Shown here: positions 15,457-22,145 of the stretch, in pieces
Layout: each line of letters starts with the position of its first letter
How positions within the stretch are numbered: the first letter of the stretch is position 1
Source: JADJAH01 sp964615795
GTDB lineage: Bacteria > Bacteroidota > Ignavibacteria > Tepidaquicellales > Tepidaquicellaceae
DNA: 22,145 nucleotides
Reading direction: 5' to 3'
Assembly (NCBI GenBank): GCA_964615795.1
Contig: CAZTQR010000054.1
Coordinates: 1 to 22,145, forward strand
Position numbers and translations under genes: made by a program
The notes under the pieces: model-generated
What the model was told of the DNA's origin: nothing
What the model saw: the letters and a program-made list of their open reading frames with translations, nothing else
The model's database searches: none

Positions 15457-16926
15457 TTATAACTCTGAGAACTTGGCCAAGAGCCATGGCTTTTGTGCAA
15501 TCAACGGTTCCTGAAGCACTTCTTTCTTCGCTATAAGGGTCTCATACTTGTTCTTGCCGAGGCATGCATGGATCAGTTTTAAATAATACCCGATAAAGTT
15601 CATGTATGTCGCCTTTAGTTCCGGAGTCAGGTCTTTGCATGATCTCAGATAATGCCTGAAGGTATCAACAATGGAATATGCTTGTTCGGTCATACGGAGT
15701 TCATAAAATATTTTCATCGAGAGGATCTTCACGTCAATCTTGAAGTCAACCAGATCATACTTAACTTTGGAGATGTTTACAAGGGCATCTTCGAATTCCG
15801 ACCTTGCAAATGCAATAAGAGCTTTTGAATAGTGCCTCATATTCACCCTGAAATTGGGCTCAAGCTCCGAAATGTATTTGTCAACAAAACCGATCGCCTC
15901 ATCAAATTCCTTTGCATAGAGCGCATTAATAATGATGTTCCTGAAGAAGTCAGGATGCATGTATTTCTCTCTGTCGAGTTTGTAGGCTTTGTCCTCTACA
16001 CACAGCTTCTGCAGATTGAAAGTTTCCTTTCTGTTCTCGGAATTCTTACCGGGCATGTATCCTATATTGAGTATGTTCAGAAGGTCCGAATAGAAATACA
16101 TCTTTTCATAGTTGCTGAGTCTGCTTCTGTTGGCGAGAAATATTTTCTTAGCTTTGAGAAAATAGCCTTCATCACAGTTGTTCTTTATACTCATATAAGT
16201 GTAATAATGAAAACTTACGAAGACCTCAAACTCGGAGCCCCGGTAAAACTCAACTATCTCTTCAAGGTTTAGCCGGCCAAATATTTTGTCCGGAACTCTC
16301 TCTTCAAAAGGAACTTGCTGATAAGCTTCTGCAATTTGCCTGAGCTTGAGGATTCTCAGAAGGTTCACTAAATAATGCGCGGATAGGTAGTCGCCCGACT
16401 TGAAAACATGCTCTCTGTATCGCGCGTGATCAAGCGACATAATGTGAAATCTTGTGTCTGCACTCTGCAGAAAGTAATTCTCGAGCAATGCCTGCACGGA
16501 AGATTCACCCGGTGAGTTCAGTTCTGCATCGGCCTTTTGCCGGTACTGTGGAAAATACTTTGTCAGACCTCTGTCAAGCAGTTCATCAAGCAGCAGTCTG
16601 TTTTTAAGAGTCCTGTTTCTGTTCAGATTAGCGAGCATCATAAATTCTTCGGCCATTTTTAGAAGGGAGGAAGAGAGAGTCTTTAGAATGTCCTTTGACT
16701 TCCGGTCGCCGAATTTCGTGTCCGGATAGATCTCCTTATATATGGATTCTTCATTCAAACCCTTCTGTGAGAGGTCCGGATAGAATTTTATGATCGCCCT
16801 TAGAAGAGGTACAAGGTCCCTTCCCTTTTTGAAGTATGACGATGAAATGAATTTTTCAAATTCCGCAATTTCATTCTCGGAAAAAGTCTGAAGAAATACG
16901 ATCAGTTTTGTATCGCTATATTTCAT
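15457..16926 (-). CDS. Helical ~500-residue protein of unknown function, paralogue 3
   Basis: 489 residues, ATG at 16926, minus strand, converging on the cassette. The N-terminal block keeps the family pattern in a distant form: LQTFSENEIAEFEKFISSSY, then LVPLLRAIIKFYPDLS, YKEIYPDTKFGDRKSKDILK and AEEFMML. The remainder is helical with a repeated helix-turn-helix feel, and the C-terminal FRHYLRSCKDLTPELKATYM matches the layout of paralogues 1 and 2. No signal peptide. It is much more diverged from the tandem pair than they are from each other, so it is an older duplicate. Function unknown. The direct-repeat cassette lies between this gene and paralogue 2. Confidence 0.87.
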   Translation of the reverse strand: MKYSDTKLIVFLQTFSENEIAEFEKFISSSYFKKGRDLVPLLRAIIKFYPDLSQKGLNEESIYKEIYPDTKFGDRKSKDILKTLSSSLLKMAEEFMMLANLNRNRTLKNRLLLDELLDRGLTKYFPQYRQKADAELNSPGESSVQALLENYFLQSADTRFHIMSLDHARYREHVFKSGDYLSAHYLVNLLRILKLRQIAEAYQQVPFEERVPDKIFGRLNLEEIVEFYRGSEFEVFVSFHYYTYMSIKNNCDEGYFLKAKKIFLANRSRLSNYEKMYFYSDLLNILNIGYMPGKNSENRKETFNLQKLCVEDKAYKLDREKYMHPDFFRNIIINALYAKEFDEAIGFVDKYISELEPNFRVNMRHYSKALIAFARSEFEDALVNISKVKYDLVDFKIDVKILSMKIFYELRMTEQAYSIVDTFRHYLRSCKDLTPELKATYMNFIGYYLKLIHACLGKNKYETLIAKKEVLQEPLIAQKPWLLAKFSEL

Positions 16927-17108
16927 GGACCTTGAATACCGAACACGATAGTTACAAAAAAGTCAAAAATTGTGAGGCCTTTGTGCATTTCCGGCTGTTT
17001 TTGCAAGTATTCCTGGACTCTGTGCCGTTACAAAAAGGGATAATTTTCTTTGCGGGGCCTCAGAGCATTACATAGCTTTGCTCAACTTTTAAAACAATGG
17101 AGGGTAAA
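16927..17108. promoter_or_regulatory. Divergent promoter region between paralogue 3 and a secreted protein gene
   Basis: 182 bp between two divergent starts, so it should contain promoters in both directions. It is rich in T and A tracts, but no clean Bacteroidota consensus (TAnnTTTG with an upstream TTG) was found by eye on either strand. Confidence 0.35.
17099..17103 (+). promoter_or_regulatory. Ribosome binding site that fixes the start at 17109
   Basis: GGAGG lies five bases before the ATG at 17109. It overlaps an earlier in-frame ATG at 17097, which is therefore unlikely to be the start. The later start also puts the signal peptide directly at the N-terminus. Confidence 0.7.
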
Positions 17109-19049
17109 ATGTTAAGACTTATCTCAATCTTTGTAATCGCATACGCAATGAATGCGTCAGCACATGGGGATCCTGAGCGATTTGTCAAGAAATCAGTAAG
17201 TGAATCAATTGAGTTTTTGACACTGTTCAATTCTGTCAAGTCAGCGGCAGCAATCGGGAATGCAGAGTTGGATCTTTTGGATTTCAGGAACAAGGCTCAA
17301 AGTGGGCTCGACTTCATGTGCCCCGGAACTTCCGTCAACATGCTTAAGTGTTCGCGCCTTATTGAATGGAATGAAACATCTGCCTCGGCTTTGAATTCAT
17401 TTATCAGGGATCTCAGAAAGGATGATGATTCAGAATTCCTGAAGAGTTCTATAGAGGAAAAAGTATCCGGGTTCAGAGGAGCAGGAGCAAGATTTGCCGT
17501 TATGGAATGGGAGGTAAAGAATAGATTCGGCACAAGACAAATCACATCCGTAGCAGTATTCGGCGGGAACTGTAGTGTTTTGTTTGATACAGAGCTTGTT
17601 GGATTTGTAGCCGGCATCAGGCCTGTCACCATCATTGAGAATGATCCCGGACTCGACAACAATTCTCCGAACTCTGCGTCAGTAGTTACAAATCAGAGAA
17701 CCTCGAGCATTACATACAATTACTGGGTGGATGGTACACTCGGCAGTGTAAGGCACTACAACTATGTCAGGGCGACCGCCATTGTACCCCCTTACATCAC
17801 AGCGGCGACCAACGATGCTTTTTTCAATTTCGAAACGACACAAATAACCGTTGAGAGGCGGGACATTGACCCGCTTGCTCCGCCAACCGATCCTTGCGTC
17901 TATTTTGGTACAGGAGGTACAATTGCCAACACTTATTCCAATGCGGTTCCTTTCGCAAACAGGGTTTACCTTTCGAATACCAACGACCGGTTCAATAACG
18001 GCATCTATCAGGTTGCAGGAGCAAACGGGCATAACTGGAGCTTCACGTTCGATTTTTCCGTAACAGCCGGACCTTTAGGACTTGGAATTGTGCCTCATCA
18101 GACAACACCTGATTTCACATTGTCATCACCAAATTTTTCCGAAGTGAAAGTGAATAATTACGTTTACTACTATGCGCTTGGCAACACTTACAGAGCACTA
18201 TTCTATGACGGAGGGAGCCTCGGAGCAAGCAATTTCAAGATCCTTACAGGCCAGGGTGATTCCGAAGTCGGTTCCGTGAACGTATCGCTTCCGTTGCAGA
18301 TTGCCTACTGGAGCTATCTCATTCTGTACACTTACTCCAACACCGGAGTTGCCCTGAACTTATCCAATGTGCAGTACCTGAGAGGCGATCATGTCAGGCA
18401 GCCAACATACCGGCTTTCATCAACGAGATACTCGATTCCGGTCGGGCAGATCGACACGCTGAAAGCAAGAGTGACAAACAACAGCTCGCAGGTAAAGCTC
18501 AAGGGCGGCAGTGTTTCAATCAATGTTGCATCTCTCGGCGACAGGCTGACGCTACTGTCTCCCGCAACAATCGCGATCGATTCGATAAACACTAACTCCT
18601 ATAAGGAGTACAGGTTTGTAGTAAGGGGAAATACAAACGGAGTTGTGACTCCGCAGGCAAACGTATCCTCCGTAGGATGGACTTGGCCGGTACCGCCGGA
18701 TGTTGTTATCAACAATATATTCAGCATTGACTCAAACATTACGGTTGGATTAACATCCGTAAGTCAGACGTCTGTTGAAATCCCTGCAGACTATTCGGTC
18801 TCACAGAACTATCCTAATCCGTTCAATCCGAATACAAGGATTGACTTTGCCCTACCCAGGAGCGGATTAGTGAAAGTGGTTGTGTATGACATGGCCGGAA
18901 GAGAAGTGCAAACTCTCGTAAATGAGTACCTTACCGCAGGATATTACAATACGGATTTTGAAGGCAGCGCTCTTTCAAGCGGAGTGTATATATACAGAGT
19001 GCAATCGTTTGATTTCAGTACAGTGAAGAAGATGACTCTTGTGAAATGA
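17109..19049 (+). CDS. Secreted T9SS substrate of unknown function
   Basis: 646 residues. The N-terminus MLRLISIFVIAYAMNASAHG is a Sec signal peptide. An N-terminal helical segment (about 20-130) is followed by long beta-rich regions. These include a segment with aromatic and Asn-rich strands (TYNYWVDGTLGSVRHYNYVR) and an Ig-like region (about 410-540). Residues 565-646 are a T9SS type A sorting domain: SQNYPNPFNPNTRIDFALPR, VVVYDMAGREVQTLVNEYL, SSGVYIYRVQ, VKKMTLVK. Proteins with this tail are exported across the outer membrane and anchored or released by type IX secretion. No catalytic motif was recognised, so its role may be adhesive or structural. It stands alone as a transcription unit, about 620 bp before the next gene. 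Confidence 0.88.
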   Translation: MLRLISIFVIAYAMNASAHGDPERFVKKSVSESIEFLTLFNSVKSAAAIGNAELDLLDFRNKAQSGLDFMCPGTSVNMLKCSRLIEWNETSASALNSFIRDLRKDDDSEFLKSSIEEKVSGFRGAGARFAVMEWEVKNRFGTRQITSVAVFGGNCSVLFDTELVGFVAGIRPVTIIENDPGLDNNSPNSASVVTNQRTSSITYNYWVDGTLGSVRHYNYVRATAIVPPYITAATNDAFFNFETTQITVERRDIDPLAPPTDPCVYFGTGGTIANTYSNAVPFANRVYLSNTNDRFNNGIYQVAGANGHNWSFTFDFSVTAGPLGLGIVPHQTTPDFTLSSPNFSEVKVNNYVYYYALGNTYRALFYDGGSLGASNFKILTGQGDSEVGSVNVSLPLQIAYWSYLILYTYSNTGVALNLSNVQYLRGDHVRQPTYRLSSTRYSIPVGQIDTLKARVTNNSSQVKLKGGSVSINVASLGDRLTLLSPATIAIDSINTNSYKEYRFVVRGNTNGVVTPQANVSSVGWTWPVPPDVVINNIFSIDSNITVGLTSVSQTSVEIPADYSVSQNYPNPFNPNTRIDFALPRSGLVKVVVYDMAGREVQTLVNEYLTAGYYNTDFEGSALSSGVYIYRVQSFDFSTVKKMTLVK

Positions 19050-19672
19050 AGCAGAAGGGAACTTATGATAGCCGGCAGGGATCACTGATACAAGCTAACA
19101 GAAAATTTTCAGTTGAATGTTCTTTCTCAAGACTCTTTGGGATCTTGCAGGATAAAGGGGGAATTGCACAATTGTGCTGGAATCCCGGAAGATGCGTTCA
19201 TTTATAATGCGCAATAAGAATCTCCGCAGTTGATACGGCAAAATTAATGCTTGTTCGCCCGGCCCGGTATGTTGATCGTTTCTCAACTTTTCCGGGCCGA
19301 ATATGTGAGGGATTCTGATTCGGACTTTGCCCTATTATCACACTTGTAACCGGGCTTTGAATGATGGTCCGGCAAACCTTTGATTGCTTATTTAGCAGAG
19401 TTCATTTAGATCTGCCGCAGACGGATAAACAATTGCTTCGCAAATCCCCTGCTGAATGGTGCCGGTAAAAGAATGCAATCTCTTCGCAGATCTTCATGTC
19501 GGCAAAAGAACTGCTCAATATTGTGAATGTTGCGACCGTCTTGTGCAGTGTTTTTAATACCCAATAGTCCGGAATTCCTGAATGCTACTTGTCACAAAAT
19601 TATGGTTATAGTCTTTCGATCAGGCAAAGTATTTTTGGCAAACAACTACCTGCGAATTTTATTCAACGCATT
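19050..19672. other. Intergenic region, 623 bp, no supported gene
   Basis: Only short shadow frames are present. Notable structure: a perfect 12-base palindrome GCACAATTGTGC (19166-19177) and a composite GC-rich hairpin (19260-19299, listed separately). The last ~150 bases before 19673 should carry the promoter for the propeller gene. The frame of that gene extends back to a TTG at 19589 without a signal peptide at its start. Confidence 0.4.
19260..19299. other. Composite two-step hairpin
   Basis: An outer stem CGGCCCGG / CCGGGCCG (19260-19267 with 19292-19299, 8 perfect pairs) encloses an inner stem GTTGA / TCAAC (19271-19275 with 19283-19287) across a small internal loop. No T tract follows on either strand, so it is not a classical terminator. 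It could stabilise the 3' end of the upstream mRNA or be a structured leader or protein-binding site. Confidence 0.45.
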
Positions 19673-22096
19673 ATGACGAATTCAAAACGGATCCGATTGG
19701 TCCTCTTCCTGATCTTCACCGTAAGCATAACAGCATATTCAAAGCAACCTGTTAATTTGAATCTTAACGAAAACTTAGCTTCTGCAAATGGCCGGAAACA
19801 TGACGGGACAAGCGCTCCCGAATATTTATGGCGGTACTATACAACAGGCAATACGGGAATACAGGGAGATTATGTTGAAGCTGTATGGATTGACCACGAC
19901 GGCAATCCTTACTTAGCGGGGTATAATCCGGGCTTTGAAGAAGGAGGGTTTGCAAAATTCATTCAAAGTGAAAACAAATGGATAAACTACTCCAATGTTG
20001 ATTACCCTGTGATCGGAAGCATCAATGATGTGGGCGCATCGCGGATAAGTGACATCACAGAAGATGCAGGCGGAAAACTTTGGATGGCAACCTGGCGTGG
20101 ACTGCTGAAATTTGATCCTGCGGCCGGAGGAAGTTCCCTGCAGTTCTGGGGAGCAGGCAATTCCATTCATCCCGGAGGAAGAACAAGGGACATTGCAATT
20201 GCTCCCGATGGTTCAATATGGGCCGCGATAATTTCTGTTACCTGGGGAAACGGCGGATTGATCCACTATAATCCGTCAACAAATCAATGGCGCTATTGGG
20301 GTTACGGGTCAACTGCCAACAACTGGCCGCCTCTTGTTCCTTACTGCGAGTATGTTTCGATACAGAGAAATACTTCCGGCGGTTATGTTATATGGATTAA
20401 GGCAAGCGGGGGAGTTATCACATTCAACAGCGAGACACAGCTCTTCACTCTCCTGCCCGGCGCCGGCAATCCGGGAGAAGTTGTTATGCTGCCGGGAAGT
20501 GATTGTTCGGATGATGCTGAAAATCTGTGGGCAGTAAGAGTGTCAGCAAACCCGGGCATTTACAGCCTTGATTACAGGACTCAATCGGGCAACTGGATAT
20601 CTCCGGCACAACCTCCTGTTCAGTCTCTGATAAATGACATCTGGTCCTTCAAGGCATATGGCAATGGCAAAGCGCTGTTAACTGACGGCAACAGCAGAGT
20701 ATGGCAATTCTCCGGATCTGCATGGCTGGACCTGGGAGTCTGGAGAGAGGGAGGGTTCTCTTACGGACTGGATATTGATGCCGCCGGAAATGTCTGGGCT
20801 ACAGGAATTGGCGGCGCAGCAAAGCGGAATGCTCAAACCGGTGTGTGGCAGAGGCACAGGATCACAAACTCATCTCAGGTTGATTATTGGGTCGAAGACA
20901 TAAGCATTGACAGCGAAGGATTGGTCTGGATGACAGGCAATGCAGGAACAGGTGTCGGCGGATTTCAGAAATTCGACGGTACAAGGTGGACGGGCTTTAA
21001 CAATGCAAACTACGGCCTGGGTTATCATTTCCCTTTTCCGACAGATAATACGGAGGTCATTTTCTGCCGTCCGTCAAACGGAAACGTGATCGTCAATCCG
21101 ATGTTCAACTATCTGCATGCCTGGGACGGCAGTTCATACAATTCCCTGAATTATCCCAATGATCGTTCGGAAGGTGTAGTTGAAGATTCTCAAAACAGGA
21201 TATGGAGTCTTGGTGAATATTTTAATCTTAAGTACTACTCAAACAACACATGGACCTCGGTTCCTTTTCTTGGATGGGGTGCGAACATCAAAAAGGATCC
21301 GTCAAGGCCGGGAACTGTCTGGGCATGTTCAGGATATCAGGTATTGAGGACTGACGGTACTTACAACTTCTCAAAAGTTACTGACGATTTTTCCGAGCTT
21401 GATCCGCAAAGCGACTATCTGACAACCGTTGTACCACTCGCAGACGGCTTTGCCTGGGTCGGAACAAATCAGGGGCTCGCAAAAGTAAATTCAGGCAACG
21501 GGGCTTATCAGTTTTACTCTCCTGCAAATTCACAAATACCGGGTGAAAATGTTTCTCCGCTTGCCGTTACTCCCGACGGAAGACTCTGGTTTGCAAATTT
21601 TGGAAGCAGTACGACATCTGTCCATGGATTGTGCTGGTTTGACGGAACAGACTTTGGAATTCTTCCGCAACAGCAAACCGGAGGATTGCCTCATGCCCAG
21701 ATATATGATCTTGAAGTAAGGAATGTACAGGGCGGGTATGAACTTTGGATAAGTTGTGCAAGCAGAGGTGTTGCCGTTCTTACAGTAGGAAGCAATCCAA
21801 CTGCTGTTGCAGATCAGAATACGCAGGCTGATCTTTTTGTACTTGATCAGAACTATCCGAATCCGTTCAATCCGTCCACAAAGATCAATTACAAAATACA
21901 GTCCGCAAGCCACATAGAATTGAAAGTATATGATATCACCGGCAAGTTCATCACTTCACTCGTGAATGTGAATCAGAGTGCGGGAAGTCATGAGATTGAA
22001 TTCAATGCGGTTAATCTTTCAGGCGGAGTTTATTTCTACACTCTCATTGCTGACGGAAAACAGGTGGCTGTAAAGCGAATGGTATTGGTGAAATAG
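19673..22096 (+). CDS. Secreted beta-propeller protein with T9SS sorting domain
   Basis: 807 residues from the ATG at 19673, chosen because the signal peptide (MTNSKRIRLVLFLIFTVSIT, cleavage near AYS-K) begins there; the same frame reaches back to a TTG at 19589. Residues about 65-700 carry repeated propeller strands of the two-component-regulator (Reg_prop) type: GGKLWMATWRGLLKFDP, DGSIWAAI, AGNVWATGIGGAAKRN, EGLVWMTGNAG, DGRLWFANFG. The last 83 residues are a T9SS type A sorting domain (DQNYPNPFNPSTKINYKIQS, ELKVYDITGKF, GGVYFYTLIADG, VKRMVLVK). It is probably a surface or released ligand-binding protein, as no kinase or transmembrane part follows the propeller. Confidence 0.9.
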   Translation: MTNSKRIRLVLFLIFTVSITAYSKQPVNLNLNENLASANGRKHDGTSAPEYLWRYYTTGNTGIQGDYVEAVWIDHDGNPYLAGYNPGFEEGGFAKFIQSENKWINYSNVDYPVIGSINDVGASRISDITEDAGGKLWMATWRGLLKFDPAAGGSSLQFWGAGNSIHPGGRTRDIAIAPDGSIWAAIISVTWGNGGLIHYNPSTNQWRYWGYGSTANNWPPLVPYCEYVSIQRNTSGGYVIWIKASGGVITFNSETQLFTLLPGAGNPGEVVMLPGSDCSDDAENLWAVRVSANPGIYSLDYRTQSGNWISPAQPPVQSLINDIWSFKAYGNGKALLTDGNSRVWQFSGSAWLDLGVWREGGFSYGLDIDAAGNVWATGIGGAAKRNAQTGVWQRHRITNSSQVDYWVEDISIDSEGLVWMTGNAGTGVGGFQKFDGTRWTGFNNANYGLGYHFPFPTDNTEVIFCRPSNGNVIVNPMFNYLHAWDGSSYNSLNYPNDRSEGVVEDSQNRIWSLGEYFNLKYYSNNTWTSVPFLGWGANIKKDPSRPGTVWACSGYQVLRTDGTYNFSKVTDDFSELDPQSDYLTTVVPLADGFAWVGTNQGLAKVNSGNGAYQFYSPANSQIPGENVSPLAVTPDGRLWFANFGSSTTSVHGLCWFDGTDFGILPQQQTGGLPHAQIYDLEVRNVQGGYELWISCASRGVAVLTVGSNPTAVADQNTQADLFVLDQNYPNPFNPSTKINYKIQSASHIELKVYDITGKFITSLVNVNQSAGSHEIEFNAVNLSGGVYFYTLIADGKQVAVKRMVLVK

Positions 22097-22117
22097 TGAC
22101 ATATGTCCCCTCATAAA

Positions 22118-22140
22118 ATGTTAACTTTGAGAGTTAACAT
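22118..22140. terminator. Perfect 9-bp stem-loop after the propeller gene
   Basis: ATGTTAACT (22118-22126) and AGTTAACAT (22132-22140) pair perfectly around a 5-base loop, 21 bp after the stop codon. The position suits a terminator, but the stem is AT-rich and no T tract follows on the plus strand within the window. It could also be an operator for a gene beyond the edge. Confidence 0.4.
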
Positions 22141-22145
22141 AGAAA

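Noticed and set aside
15832..16272. Plus-strand 146-codon frame
   Set aside because: It is antisense to paralogue 3, whose family similarity to two other proteins in the window supports the minus-strand reading.
19095..19286. Minus-strand 63-codon frame in the intergenic region
   Set aside because: No signal, family or start site; it overlaps the palindrome and runs up to the composite hairpin and looks like chance.
19589..19672. N-terminal extension of the propeller protein from TTG
   Set aside because: It would bury the signal peptide 28 residues inside the protein; the ATG at 19673 places it at the start.

Overview
The window looks like a chromosomal accessory region of a Bacteroidota/Ignavibacteria-type bacterium. 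Two large secreted proteins end in a type IX secretion (T9SS) type A sorting domain that opens with the YPNPFNP motif, which is characteristic of Ignavibacteria and relatives. Shine-Dalgarno sites are sparse, and several starts are TTG or GTG. No rRNA, tRNA, CRISPR array or recognisable transposase or integrase was seen.

Layout. (1) 1-3116, minus strand: a truncated secreted BNR/sialidase-like protein (it runs off the left edge), a small phage-tail-like glycine/valine repeat protein without a signal peptide, and a small secreted protein that resembles a free-standing T9SS sorting (FlgD Ig-like) fold. (2) 3456-6472, plus strand: two tandem paralogues of a ~500-residue helical family of unknown function; a third, distant member lies at 15457-16926 on the minus strand. 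(3) 6517-15106: an 8.6 kb block bounded by two nearly identical 124-bp direct repeats. It holds a LuxR-type regulator and a five-gene operon: an 872-residue multidomain protein with cationic amphipathic helices, an HExGH zinc metallopeptidase, a small helical protein, a 440-residue protein of unknown function, and a two-domain LAS-type (M15-like) peptidoglycan peptidase. The left repeat is the tail of a second copy of the M15 gene (last 10 codons and stop) plus 89 bp of downstream DNA. (4) 17109-22096, plus strand: two secreted T9SS substrates, one of unknown fold and one beta-propeller.

The operon is the most interesting part. None of its five products has an obvious Sec signal peptide. The first and last proteins share an N-terminal leader with a [ST]PF motif followed by LYTD. 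The set includes three predicted zinc-hydrolase sites, two of them of the peptidoglycan-cleaving type. I infer a regulated, co-exported effector or toxin module, possibly delivered by a non-Sec route such as a contractile injection system or by lysis. No structural injection genes are in the window, so delivery is unproven. The near-identical direct repeats imply recent duplication, array contraction or mobility.
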